A model generated the notes under the pieces. The model ran no database searches and was not told where the DNA came from. It saw only the letters and a program-made list of their open reading frames with translations. Both the position numbers and the translations under genes were made by a program. A stretch of 64,000 nt of DNA from Helicobacteraceae bacterium (GTDB taxonomy: Bacteria > Campylobacterota > Campylobacteria > Campylobacterales > SZUA-545): contig JAITRJ010000034.1 in assembly GCA_031288475.1 (NCBI GenBank), positions 34,208 to 98,207 of the forward strand. Reading direction: 5' to 3'. The first letter of the stretch is position 1, and every line of letters starts with the position of its first letter. Positions 9,656 to 19,849 of the stretch are shown here, in pieces.

Positions 9656-10375
9656 GTGGCGGAGCAGATAATCGACGAAGACTTGGCGGCGCTCTATAAT
9701 ATCCCCGAAAAGATCGATCCGGTTGAGGCTATCTGGTACTTCAACCTTATTGAGAATAGACGTAGTGAGATATACGCATCGCACTTTGCCCCGCTTAAAA
9801 GTATGGAGGAGTGGCTGGAGATATATATCGCCGCTCCAAAGGGCAGCGCCGCTTGGGATATGGCTCTTTCTATGCTCACCGCTATGACGCTGCCATTAAA
9901 CGGCTGGATCGAACTTCACGAAGCGCGGCGCGGGGACGATTGCATCGGCAATCTGTGCATCTCAAGAATCGAACGGATTGCCAACGGGGACTTTGAAAAG
10001 TGGAGGGAGGCGTTTACGCTCGCTCCCCACGGATCGGCTGTCAGACAGCTTGGAATGGCAAATATGTTACGGTTTGCAAATACAATTGAAGATTGGTGGG
10101 AGATTTATGACAACTCCGAATTATGTTCACAAGAGCAGGAACAGGCGCTGGAACAGATACTTCTGGCAGGGCGCTTTGAGCATTTGATTCGCCGTATGGA
10201 GCAAAACGAGAACGATAAAAGTCTGCTGGAGCGGGCGAGAATGAAAGGACCAAAAGAGTGGCGAGATGAGTACGAAAAGCGCGATCGCTACGACGCTTCA
10301 GGCGAGGCGGCAGTGTGCAATATCTACATCTCCGCCGATCTTATAGAGAATGAAAAAACAGGAGAAATTAAATGA
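9656..10375 (+). CDS. Hypothetical protein with degenerate W-x-E-x-Y helical repeats
   Basis: Open frame directly downstream of flhB; repeated units 'EEWLEIYIAAPKGSAAWDMALSML', 'EKWREAFTLAPHGSAVRQLGMANML', 'EDWWEIYDNS...EQALEQIL'. Confidence 0.7.
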   Translation: MAEQIIDEDLAALYNIPEKIDPVEAIWYFNLIENRRSEIYASHFAPLKSMEEWLEIYIAAPKGSAAWDMALSMLTAMTLPLNGWIELHEARRGDDCIGNLCISRIERIANGDFEKWREAFTLAPHGSAVRQLGMANMLRFANTIEDWWEIYDNSELCSQEQEQALEQILLAGRFEHLIRRMEQNENDKSLLERARMKGPKEWRDEYEKRDRYDASGEAAVCNIYISADLIENEKTGEIK

Positions 10376-11085
10376 TTTGGCGATCTATACTGCCTTTGCT
10401 GTTATCCGCGGTGGCGCTGAACGGCGGCTGGGCAATCAACGAGATCACGCGATACGCTGGCAGCGAAGAATTTAAAAGTGAGATATTTATTGACAAAGGG
10501 CGATATAAAAGTAAGAGCGGCGATGAAACGATGATTATTGACATGAATGGAAGAAAAATCTACTTTATGTACGAAAGCAAGAAACGTTACTGGGGCGGTA
10601 AAGCGGAAGCCGTGATCGGCGATATTTTCAAAAACTCCGTAACTGAAATGAGCGGCGACGCGGAAGTAGGGCATACGTCCATAAACGAAAAGAGCATAAT
10701 TGAAATCGTAAAGACAGGTGAAAATATAACGATCGACGGCTTTGAGGGGATCGGATATCAGGTGCTTGTGGACGGCGAGCTGAAGAAGGAAATATATATC
10801 GCGCCGAAACTTACGGCAAACGGCGAAATCGACCCGAAGGATCTCAGCACGATAATGCTGCTCTTAAGCGGCGTCGAAGTGGCGAGCGCTGGCGTAATAG
10901 CGGAGATAAGCGATGAATATATTAACCTGATGCGGCAGGGGTATCCGATCCGTACAATAGAGTACGATCCATCCGGCGATCCGATATTAACGGAGGTAGT
11001 AAAAGCAAGGCAGAGGAATTTTAGCCTTGATGAGTTTAGTCCTCCAAAAAATTTTATAAATACGAAAAAAGAGCTGGAAGAGTAG
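10372..11085 (+). CDS. Hypothetical secreted protein (DUF4412-like)
   Basis: Signal-peptide-like N-terminus; ATGA overlap with the upstream ORF. Confidence 0.7.
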   Translation: MIWRSILPLLLSAVALNGGWAINEITRYAGSEEFKSEIFIDKGRYKSKSGDETMIIDMNGRKIYFMYESKKRYWGGKAEAVIGDIFKNSVTEMSGDAEVGHTSINEKSIIEIVKTGENITIDGFEGIGYQVLVDGELKKEIYIAPKLTANGEIDPKDLSTIMLLLSGVEVASAGVIAEISDEYINLMRQGYPIRTIEYDPSGDPILTEVVKARQRNFSLDEFSPPKNFINTKKELEE

Positions 11086-11379
11086 CGTTTAACGGTTTCC
11101 CCGCGCCTGTTCTCCTGTCTTTTGACGCGTTGCCGTTGCCTTTCTTCGCGTTGAATGTAAGTTTTTTGTAATTACATATCAGCGATATATCGTATTATAG
11201 ATAAAAGGAAGTTCAATAACGGCATTAAAAACTGGCGGCGTTCGGCGGCATAAACGCAAAGCAGATGGATGAACAGAGGGCGGGATCACGAAAGGCTTCT
11301 CTCTGTTTTTGGCGTACTTTTACGGTTCGGTGCTGAACGCAAAAGATCATAGATATTCTTAACGCGACGTACTCTCAAT

Positions 11380-12383
11380 ATGCGCAGACAACTCTGAGCG
11401 GACGCATCATCATCAGAGAGGATACGTAACGTATTGTCCTTGTTGAACGCCACGACGATTGCGCGTCTGCCGAGAGCGCAGGGATATTCGCTCCAATCAA
11501 CTGGGAGGCGTTGGCGCTCACCTCAGGTTGTCCCGAGCGTGACGCCCAGTTTGAATATATCAATTGCGTATCGCGCCAGTATATGGAGGCGGACTGCCAG
11601 TTGTCTCTATTGACGCGAAGAAGAAAAAACACTGGTAATTTCAAGAATGGCGAACGCGAACACACCCAAAAGGGGGAACCCGTCAAGGTGCTGGATCACG
11701 ATTTTCCAATCAAGTCGCTGGGCAAGGCGACGCTCTATCTATGGGATCTACGATCTGTTCAGGAACAACGGGTTCGTCAGCGTTGGCATCAGTCATGACA
11801 CAGCGGAGTTGCCGTGGATAATCTGCGAAGTGGTGGCACGAGATGGGCGCACAGCAATATTCCGTGCCAGCAGCCTCTGCGTCACTGCGGACTCTGGAGG
11901 AAGCAATGGGGGCGTGAGACTGTGGAAAGTCAGATTGCAAGCGTTGGCAAAGAGCTGGGGATGACGCTGAAGGTATCACACTTCCCGCCTGGAACCAGCA
12001 AATAGAACAGGATCGAACATCGATTGTTCCCATTCATTGGCAAAACCGGAGAGGTAAGCCGTTGCTGAGAATGGACGCGATCGTCAGGGAGGTACGCAAT
12101 AACATCTACAATCAATCTTTTGTGATTGAATGCATGCCCTCTTGATTGATACTCTGCCAGACTGCTGCGGCACTATGACTGTAAATTTTATTTCGACGCA
12201 ATTCCTTAATCTCATCGGCGCAGCCACAACCAAGACCGGACTGAAGTGGCAAACGTGTCATTGATTACAACGAATACAGAAAAAGACTTAAAGTCTCCGA
12301 TGACACGCTTGCCAAGGTGAATCTGATCTGCGATGCCTTCCACAGGGAACGGAATTACAAAATTCAATCATTCGTAGTCTAAA
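11380..12383 (+). pseudogene. Decayed ISAzo13-family transposase (multiple frameshifts and stops)
   Basis: Across frames: 'AQFEYIN..SRQYMEA..VSIDAKKK', 'TGNFKNGEREHTQKGEPVKVLDHDFP', 'YGIYDLFRNNGFVSVGISHDTAE', 'VTADSGGSNGG.VRLWKV.LQALAK', 'LKVSHFPPGTSK*NRIEHRLF', 'LIGAATTKTGLK', ending '...NYKIQSFVV*'. Confidence 0.85.
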
Positions 12384-12399
12384 AACAAATTCCACCGTT

Positions 12400-14210
12400 C
12401 GTCGGTTGTTTTATATAAATAAGGATCTGAAAACAAGTCTCAAGCTTCGTCGCGAAGTTTTCTTTCCACGTTATTTTTTATAATTTCGTGCCTGCCGCTG
12501 TAATCCTTACTATATTGCGCAAAATCTTTATGATTAGTTGGATGTTAAGTACAGGTCTGTCCGCGAAGCGATCTTCTCTCTCGTATACGTCGTTTTTTCG
12601 TTATTATGTCTATTAATGTGTTGAATAAGCATCACTTTCTGAAACACAGCCTCTCCTTGCGTCGTTCCGATTTTCACCGCGCCGTCCTCATTATACGTTC
12701 TTCCCTATTATCAGGCAACCGAAAGTGTCTTTCAGCGTTGTCCCAGTATGGATCGAATCAGTATGCCGCGGGCTGCTGGAACGTTTTGGCTACAGAGTTT
12801 CAACCTTCCGTCGTGTTTTGAGCTTGATTTGTAATGCCACGTTAAATTATATACTCCGGTAGGTATTCTGTTCATCCCGTTCTCTGTTGTAGAACGTCCC
12901 TTTTCCTCCAGAATATCCGCGTTGAAGTCAAACCTGTTTATGGTTGCTTCGGAAACGGTTCCTAAAGCCAGCGCTTCTTTATCCTTTTTTAGTCGAGTTT
13001 TCTATTGAACTTAGATACCCGTCGTCGTAGCCCTACTTTCTGCGAACTCTATTATAAATCGGATTTAACTTCCGCCCGTTAATCAGCGCCTCGTCCATAG
13101 CCAACAGAATTTGCCTGACAGAATTTGCCTGTCGGCTGCCCCTTCGTCCGTTTCCCATTTCTCGCACTTTAGTTGTTGAAAAATATACTCCGCATATTAT
13201 TTTCTGATCTGTAGCGTCGTTTTCCCATAGATACGGCTCCGGTACTGTTACATAACATTCTTCATAAGAAACGTATTGTATACGAATATTTGGCGGACGC
13301 GTTTTATCGCTTATTGCGCCAATATTGGGATCGGACAATTCAAGATTAATCGCTCCCAGATCATCGGCTAATTCAAAGTGAAAACGCGATGATGTATCAC
13401 CAAGAAAGACTATTGGAACGCGAATAATTCTTGAAGTACAAAGTGTATAAAATATTCTTGGATATTTTGTAAATTTTTATAAGACGGCTTTAACATTTCA
13501 GAATTGCCAAAACTGCCGGCGCCGGACTTGAAAGCTTCGTCTCCTTTTCTACATTCCAAACCGCTAGACAATACATCAAGGAAAGGGGTTGTCTGAGCTA
13601 TACGGAAACTGTCGTTCATTCCATAAGCGTAAGCGTTCTGAACCGTAATCCAAAGCAGTAGCCCCGATTGAACGACGTTTTTTCATTTCTTTCCCTCTTT
13701 AACCCAGATAAGTTTAACTCCGCGCGTTATGTTTTTTCTAGTACCTTTTAAGAATAATTTATTAAGCTTAGTTTTAACTTCTACGCTGCTACTAATGTTA
13801 TACCAATGGGCATTACAAAGTCGCTCATAAATGCTCCTCCGGTCCAGATTTCGATATGCCCAAGATCGTCCGTCGAATCGGCTGTACCATAAACTATAAC
13901 CGCGCTTATCTGGAAATCTCTTTGTCATCGATTTCGGATTTTCTCTTTCCCGCTTTGCCAAAGAGATCGTCCAGTTTCTAGGTCAATCCATTTTCCTCGA
14001 ATTGGTTTTTGTCCGCGTTTTCCTTAGGTGTATCCCGATCCTAACGTAGGCAGCGCATTTGCCGAGACAGCCGCTTCAGCAACGTTTCCGACCCTATATA
14101 TATTGGGCGTGCGGTTCCTAGCGCGAGATCATTCCGTTATTTACCTAACTTCCGCATTCTTCTTTGCGCTTTGCGCGGCAAATTCCCGTCCGCTTCCACA
14201 ATAACAAAGC
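12400..14210. other. Low-coding decayed region with minus-strand ORF remnants
   Basis: Only short broken ORFs. A protein-like trace runs across frames on the minus strand ('RIIRVPIVFLGDTSSRFHFELADDLGAINLELSDPNIGAISDKTRPPNIRIQYVSYEECYVTVPEPYLWENDATDQK...'). Confidence 0.55.
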
Positions 14211-14214
14211 TCAA

Positions 14215-15090
14215 TTAAACGCTGTCGTCTCTTGGATCGAGGTGAACGGTGATGAACCATTTTGACGATCGATCGAGACTTGCAATCTCCTCCTCTACGT
14301 AATCAGAAACGTCATGCGCGTCTCTAAGGGAGCTTTCTTCGTTAAAAACCAGATGTACATCAACCACATAAGTATGGGCGCTTTTCCTTGTACGCAGATA
14401 GTGATACCCGAGTATATTTGGAGCGTTTTTCAGCACGTTTTCTATTCGATCCAGCAAAGGCTTGTCAATTGCGCGATCGAGCAGCATAATAATCCCAACG
14501 CCAGCGACTTTCTTAGCGTTATAAATGATAAAAACAGCGATTACGATCGAAACAACGGAGTCAATTGCGCTAAACCCGCTTAAGGCAATCAATACCAGCG
14601 AAACGATAATACCGATATTTGTAAACAAATCGCTTTTATAATGCTGCAAATCGGAGTAAATAATCATTGATTGCGTTTTGTGCCAACAGGAGAATAGAAA
14701 CCATATTAGAAACGCCGTCACGACGGTTGAAAACAGCATCGCCCATATAGCGGCGTCGACCATTTCCAGCCTTTTGCCTCCGACAATATTCGACACACTC
14801 TGAACAATTATATATATGCCGGTAATACCAATTACGATCGCCTCCAGCAGCGCCGCTAATCCTTCAATCTTATCGCGCCCATAGTTAAACTGCCCGTCTT
14901 CGTCCATCTCGCTGATTTTGACGGCGTAAAGATTAAAGAGGCTGATCGCCATGTCCAAAAGAGAATCAATCGCGCTGCTCAACACCGCCATACTGCCGCT
15001 GGCGATGCCCGCCGCGAATTTTATCAGCGCCAGAAAAAAAGCAGTTACGCTGGCTAATATGGTGGCTTTCTTCGGAAGGCTTAACTCCAT
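14215..15090 (-). CDS. Cation diffusion facilitator (CDF) transporter, FieF-like
   Basis: 'SGSMAVLSSAIDSLLDMAISLFNLYAV', 'FNYGRDKIEGLAALLEAIVIG', 'SDLQHYKSDLFTNIG' and a C-terminal cytoplasmic domain. Confidence 0.93.
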   Translation of the reverse strand: MELSLPKKATILASVTAFFLALIKFAAGIASGSMAVLSSAIDSLLDMAISLFNLYAVKISEMDEDGQFNYGRDKIEGLAALLEAIVIGITGIYIIVQSVSNIVGGKRLEMVDAAIWAMLFSTVVTAFLIWFLFSCWHKTQSMIIYSDLQHYKSDLFTNIGIIVSLVLIALSGFSAIDSVVSIVIAVFIIYNAKKVAGVGIIMLLDRAIDKPLLDRIENVLKNAPNILGYHYLRTRKSAHTYVVDVHLVFNEESSLRDAHDVSDYVEEEIASLDRSSKWFITVHLDPRDDSV

Positions 15091-15881
15091 ATTATTTCTT
15101 TTGGCAGCCGCAGCGCCGTTCTCATAACAGATGAGATCTCGCCGTCTTGAACAGTGGGAGAGAAAAGTCTGAAGGAAATCGCTGCCTGACTGATCAGCAT
15201 TTCAAGCCCGTCCCGCGTCTTGAGATGACATTCTCTCGCCAGCGCCAAGAACGGTGTCTCTCTGCCATAAATTACGTCAAACGCCATTTCGGCGTTTGAG
15301 AAGTAACTTTTGAGCATTGTCTCATTCAAAGGCAAAAAATCGTCTTTCAAGCCAGCCGGAGTTGTATTTACGATCAGATCAAAATCGGTTTCTGGACTTT
15401 TTGTAGAACAAGCGATCTTTTCTCGCAAAAAGTACGCAAGTTTTGCCTCGCTTCGGTTAAGCACAAAAATATCAGCTCCGCTCTTGATCAGGGCGTGTGA
15501 GAGCGCTCGTGCCGTGCCCCCTGCGCCTAAAATCAATACTTTTTTTGGCGTGTAACCCAACGCTTCCATAAAGCCCGGCGCATCGCTGTTATAGCCGATG
15601 ATTTTGCCGTTTTCCACAACCCACGTGTTGACCGCGCCGATTTCTTTCGCTATGCCGCGCACTTCGTCGGCTTGATCAAAGGCAAATTCTTTAAACGGCA
15701 CGGTGATATTCGCGCCCGACAACCCGCAGCGCTCAAAAACGACTCGCAGAGTCTCGCCGCGATCGAGCAAAACGCGCGTATAGATCGCGTCCTTCTGATC
15801 AAACGCCGTAAACGCCGCGTTATGAATCAGCGGAGAAAGCGAGTGGGCAACCGGATTGCCAAAAACCGCAAAGAGTCTCAT
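15081..15881 (-). CDS. aroE: Shikimate dehydrogenase
   Basis: 'VFGNPVAHSLSPLIHNAAF', 'GANITVPFKE', 'VLILGAGGTARALSHAL', 'NTTPAGL'. Confidence 0.95.
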   Translation of the reverse strand: MRLFAVFGNPVAHSLSPLIHNAAFTAFDQKDAIYTRVLLDRGETLRVVFERCGLSGANITVPFKEFAFDQADEVRGIAKEIGAVNTWVVENGKIIGYNSDAPGFMEALGYTPKKVLILGAGGTARALSHALIKSGADIFVLNRSEAKLAYFLREKIACSTKSPETDFDLIVNTTPAGLKDDFLPLNETMLKSYFSNAEMAFDVIYGRETPFLALARECHLKTRDGLEMLISQAAISFRLFSPTVQDGEISSVMRTALRLPKEIIWS

Positions 15882-17287
15882 ATCGCAAGCAGGTCTTCAA
15901 AGCTGGAAATCATTGCCGCCATTTTGTTTTGAACCTCTCGGTACTCGTTTTCGGGTTTGCTGTCAGCGACGATGCCAGCGCCCGCCTGAAAGATCACCCG
16001 ATCTTTCTCTATATGCGCGCTTCGAATCGTAATGGCGGTGTCCATATTTCCCGTAAAGCCGAAAAGCGCGATCGCGCCGCTATAGCAGCCGCGCTTTGTT
16101 CCTTCAAACTCAGCAATCAGCTCCATAGCGCGGATCTTCGGCGCACCTGTCATAGTGCCGGCGGTGAACGCGGAAGCAAAAAGATCGAACATATCCTTAT
16201 CGTCCGAAAGCTCGCCATGGATATCGCTTACTATGTGCATCACGTGACTGAAACGCTCAATATGCAGCAGATTGCGCGTGATTACGCTGCCAGCCTTCGC
16301 CACTCTGCCAACGTCGTTTCTGCCAAGATCGATCAGCATAATATGCTCCGCGCGCTCCTTTTCATCCATAAGCAACTCCTTCTCCATCTCCAGATCGCGC
16401 GCGGGATCGGCGCCGCGCGGACGCGTTCCGGCGATAGGCTTTAACAGAATCTGCGAATCGCGCAGTCCCACCAGCAGCTCCGGAGAACAACCGGCGATGG
16501 TGAAACGATCGTATGGAAGGAAGAACTGATAAGGCGAAGGGTTTTTACTGCGCAAAACGCGGTAAAAGCTGAACGGATCGATCGAGGCTGGCTGAATAAA
16601 GCGGGCGGAAAGAAGCAGTTGAAATATTTCGCCGTTTTCGATTTCCCTTTTTACATCCAGCACCTTCGCCATAAATTCCTTTTTGCCGAATGAAAGGCTG
16701 CCCTTCCCTAAATTTTCCGCCTTTACAAGCGGCAGATCGCCAAACGGTTCGCGGATCGCTTCCATAACCCGATCGAGCATAGCTTCGCTCCCCCGCCGCG
16801 GGCAGAGGACGGTAAGAGTGTGTTTTTTATGGTTGATCACGAAGGTGAATTTCGGGCGGATCAGATCGATATCCGGCGTATTGGTTACATCGATCAGATT
16901 TTCGGTCGCGCTTTTCAAAACAGGTTCAAAAAGGCTGATCGCGTCGTAGCCTACATATCCCACAAACCCATCGACAAAGCCAATTTCCAGCTTTACCGCC
17001 ATCTCCTTGTATAGGCGGCTGTCACGCTCTTTGAAGCGTTTTTTGAGAAAGGCGAGCGGACTTTCGCTCAGTTCCTTAGTGCGACTGCCGTTTTGGTAAA
17101 AACTTCTACAGTTCTCGTGCCATACCCTCTCCTCACAGCCAGCAAACATATAGCTGAAGTTGCCCTCAAGGTTGTTTACGCCGCTCTCAAAAAAGAGCAA
17201 CCGCTCCCCCGCGAAAAAGCCGCTTAACCTGCTGTAGAGCGCGATCGGCGTAATGGTGTCCAGCAGTACTCTACGGTGCGGAAACAC
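15878..17287 (-). CDS. Anthranilate synthase component I / chorismate-binding enzyme (TrpE or PabB type)
   Basis: 'PSPYQFFLPYDRFTIAGCSPELLV', 'PIAGTRPRGADPARD', 'DLGRNDVGRVA', 'GAPKIRAMELIAEFEGTKRGCYSGAIALF'; GTG start at 17287 chosen over the track start. Confidence 0.88.
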   Translation of the reverse strand: MFPHRRVLLDTITPIALYSRLSGFFAGERLLFFESGVNNLEGNFSYMFAGCEERVWHENCRSFYQNGSRTKELSESPLAFLKKRFKERDSRLYKEMAVKLEIGFVDGFVGYVGYDAISLFEPVLKSATENLIDVTNTPDIDLIRPKFTFVINHKKHTLTVLCPRRGSEAMLDRVMEAIREPFGDLPLVKAENLGKGSLSFGKKEFMAKVLDVKREIENGEIFQLLLSARFIQPASIDPFSFYRVLRSKNPSPYQFFLPYDRFTIAGCSPELLVGLRDSQILLKPIAGTRPRGADPARDLEMEKELLMDEKERAEHIMLIDLGRNDVGRVAKAGSVITRNLLHIERFSHVMHIVSDIHGELSDDKDMFDLFASAFTAGTMTGAPKIRAMELIAEFEGTKRGCYSGAIALFGFTGNMDTAITIRSAHIEKDRVIFQAGAGIVADSKPENEYREVQNKMAAMISSFEDLLAI

Positions 17288-17288
17288 G

Positions 17289-18035
17289 CTACTCCCGCAC
17301 GATAAACGCGGCGGCGTTGTAATCGCGTTTGATGTTAGGCAGCACGGCGGCGGCGGCATCCCGCGTCCGGTACGGACCAACGTACAGGCGATAAACCTTT
17401 TTGCCATTGACTTCTGTGGCTTTGACGGAGATGCTGTATCCGCCGCGATCACGCAGAATTTTCAGATACTCCTCTTTGGGCGCCGTCGTCAGCGACTCGA
17501 TCTGCACATAAAAAGCGCCGGCTAACGGAGCCACTGGCTTTACTTCTGTTGTACGCGGCGTAACGGGAGTTGCGCTTTCCGTTATGCGCGGCGGAGCGGC
17601 TGGGGTCGCGCTTCCGGTCGCCAGCGATTGTGGCGGTTCAGGCGTTGAAAGCGGTGGTTTGACAGCGGGAGGCGTCGGCGTCGTTTCAATCTTCGGTGCA
17701 ACGACGGTAATGTTTTGTTCGCTTCCTCCCTGCCGCTGCTCTCTGTGGCGCGCGATAATCTCGTCAAGAGCGCTGCGCGGCTGCTCGTCCCGCACAATCG
17801 GAGGCGTTGCCTGATCGATAAAGGAAGACTGCGTTGAAGCGGTGGGATCAGGCGTGGTTTGGAGATTTTCTCCCTGCGGGATAGTGCCATCAATGATCCT
17901 GTAAAGCAGTAAAGCGATTACAATGATCAGGAATAGCGCTGCCGAAAGCAGAAAGAGATTCTTAATGCGCGTTGTCGCGCCCTCGTCTTGTTTTATAAGG
18001 ATGTCGTTAAGCCTGTTTTGATCGTTGTCTGCCAT
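17289..18035 (-). CDS. SPOR-domain membrane protein
   Basis: Single N-terminal TM helix, Pro/Thr-rich linker, C-terminal SPOR-like 'FYVQIESLTTAPKEEYLKILRDRGGYSISVKATEVNGKKVYRLYVGPYRTRDAAAAVLP'. Confidence 0.85.
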   Translation of the reverse strand: MADNDQNRLNDILIKQDEGATTRIKNLFLLSAALFLIIVIALLLYRIIDGTIPQGENLQTTPDPTASTQSSFIDQATPPIVRDEQPRSALDEIIARHREQRQGGSEQNITVVAPKIETTPTPPAVKPPLSTPEPPQSLATGSATPAAPPRITESATPVTPRTTEVKPVAPLAGAFYVQIESLTTAPKEEYLKILRDRGGYSISVKATEVNGKKVYRLYVGPYRTRDAAAAVLPNIKRDYNAAAFIVRE

Positions 18036-18047
18036 TTGCGTCCCCTT

Positions 18048-18590
18048 TCACATATATTTTGACCAGTTTGTCCCGCGCTCTTTCGCGTAAACTTTGTGCG
18101 GCAGCGCAAGAATGTTAAATTCCCGCGGCAGATCGGGGCTTGGAAAAACCCGCCATTGCAACGGCAATTTTTGAGAAAGCTTAGTCGATAGTGTCTTCGC
18201 TATGTTGTAACCCTCAAGAAGCGGCGTATGGCCCTTGTGAATATAAACATGCAGATGCCCGATCGTGGCGCTTTCAAACGCGGTGAAGTTCAAAAAGCCC
18301 TCTTCCCTCAGCATCAGCTGCGCGCGATGGTAAAAGCGCACGGTGTCGATGCCGTTGAAATCAAAAACGATGTTCTCCACAAAGTCGCCCTCAAGGATCA
18401 GATCGTGCGCGATTACGGCTTTATTAGAAAAGTGCTCGTTCATCACGGCAGAGCTTAACGTCTGATCGACGCGCTCAAAGCGATCAAACAGCGTCCTGCC
18501 GCGAAAACTTATCTGCCTCCCCTTGGAACTTTTCGTAAAGTAGTGCGAGGTCGCCATTTTAATAAGCTGCAGTTCCATTTGGGCGATCAC
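18048..18590 (-). CDS. DUF1882-family protein (Campylobacterota-type)
   Basis: 'SSKGRQISFRGRTLFDRFERVD', 'AHDLILEGDFVENIVFDFNG', 'YHRAQLMLREEGFLNFTAFES...GHLHVYIHKGHT', 'VYAKERGTNWSKYM'. Confidence 0.8.
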   Translation of the reverse strand: MIAQMELQLIKMATSHYFTKSSKGRQISFRGRTLFDRFERVDQTLSSAVMNEHFSNKAVIAHDLILEGDFVENIVFDFNGIDTVRFYHRAQLMLREEGFLNFTAFESATIGHLHVYIHKGHTPLLEGYNIAKTLSTKLSQKLPLQWRVFPSPDLPREFNILALPHKVYAKERGTNWSKYM

Positions 18591-18592
18591 GC

Positions 18593-19849
18593 TTACTGCT
18601 CCTTAAAAGTCGCTTCGCCATATGCAGGAAATCTGGCGGAAAGCGCTTTGATCTCTTCATGCACTGTCCTATGCTTGCCTGCACCGGCTATGTCGTCTAA
18701 CACGTCGGCGATTTTTTCACCAATAAATTTAAACTCTTCCTCCTTAAAACCTCTGCTTGTAAGAGCGGGTGATCCCAGTCTGATCCCGCTGGTGACAAAG
18801 GGACTTCTCACCTCGCCCGGCACAGTGTTTTTATTGACGCAGATGCCACTGTTTAAGAGCGCGTTCTCGGCGTCCCCACCGGAAAACTCCCTATCCAGAA
18901 AGCTCATCAGAATAAGATGGTTTTCCGTCTGACCGCCAACCACTTTATAGCCTCTTTCCCGCACCGCTTCGGCCAAAGCTCTGATGTTAGCTTTAATCTG
19001 TCTCGCGTATATCTTCCATTCCGGCTTGAGGTTGTAGCTGAAACCTACTGCCTTCGCCGCGATTATGTGCATAAGCGCCCCCCCCTGCACTCCAGGGAAG
19101 ACCGCCTTGTCGATCTTTTTCGCAAGATCCTCGTCATTGGTGAGAATCACGCCGCCGCGCGTACCTCGAAGGGTTTTATGCGTCGTGGTGGTAACGATGT
19201 GGGCGTAAGGAAATGGGTTTGGATACTCGTCCGCCACGATTAGCCCCGCCACATGCGCCACGTCGGCGAATAAAAACGCTTTTACCTCGTCGGCGATCTC
19301 CCTGAACTTTGCGAAATCAAGCCGCTTGGAATAGGCGCTGAACCCCGCGACGATTACCTTCGGTTTCACGATGCGCGCCGCTTTGGCAAGTTCTTCGTAA
19401 TCGATCTCGCCTTCGCTGTTTACGCCATAGGCAAAGCTGCGGTAGTTCTGACCAGTGAAGCTTGCCTTCGCCCCGTGGGTCAGATGCCCGCCGTGACTTA
19501 GTCCCATACCCAGAATCTTGTCGTACGGCTCGATCAGCGCGGCGTAAACAGCGGCGTTCGCAGAGCTGCCGGAATGCGGCTGGACGTTGGCAAAAGCGCA
19601 GCCAAAGAGCTTTTTAGCGCGATCGATCGCTATCTGCTCCACCTCATCAACATAGGCGCAACCGCCGTAGTAGCGCCTCTTTGGATAGCCTTCGGCGTAT
19701 TTGTTGGTAAGGACGCTGCCCGCCGCCTGCATCACCGCCGGAAAGGTATAGTTCTCACTCGCGATCAGCTCCAGATGCTCGTTCTGACGCGCCAGTTCCT
19801 TTTCAATCCAGCCGTATATCTCTCTATCTTCTGTTTCCAAATAATTCAA
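18593..19849 (-). CDS. glyA: Serine hydroxymethyltransferase
   Basis: '[47 protein letters not shown]', '[14 protein letters not shown]', '[14 protein letters not shown]'. Confidence 0.98.
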   Translation of the reverse strand: MNYLETEDREIYGWIEKELARQNEHLELIASENYTFPAVMQAAGSVLTNKYAEGYPKRRYYGGCAYVDEVEQIAIDRAKKLFGCAFANVQPHSGSSANAAVYAALIEPYDKILGMGLSHGGHLTHGAKASFTGQNYRSFAYGVNSEGEIDYEELAKAARIVKPKVIVAGFSAYSKRLDFAKFREIADEVKAFLFADVAHVAGLIVADEYPNPFPYAHIVTTTTHKTLRGTRGGVILTNDEDLAKKIDKAVFPGVQGGALMHIIAAKAVGFSYNLKPEWKIYARQIKANIRALAEAVRERGYKVVGGQTENHLILMSFLDREFSGGDAENALLNSGICVNKNTVPGEVRSPFVTSGIRLGSPALTSRGFKEEEFKFIGEKIADVLDDIAGAGKHRTVHEEIKALSARFPAYGEATFKEQ

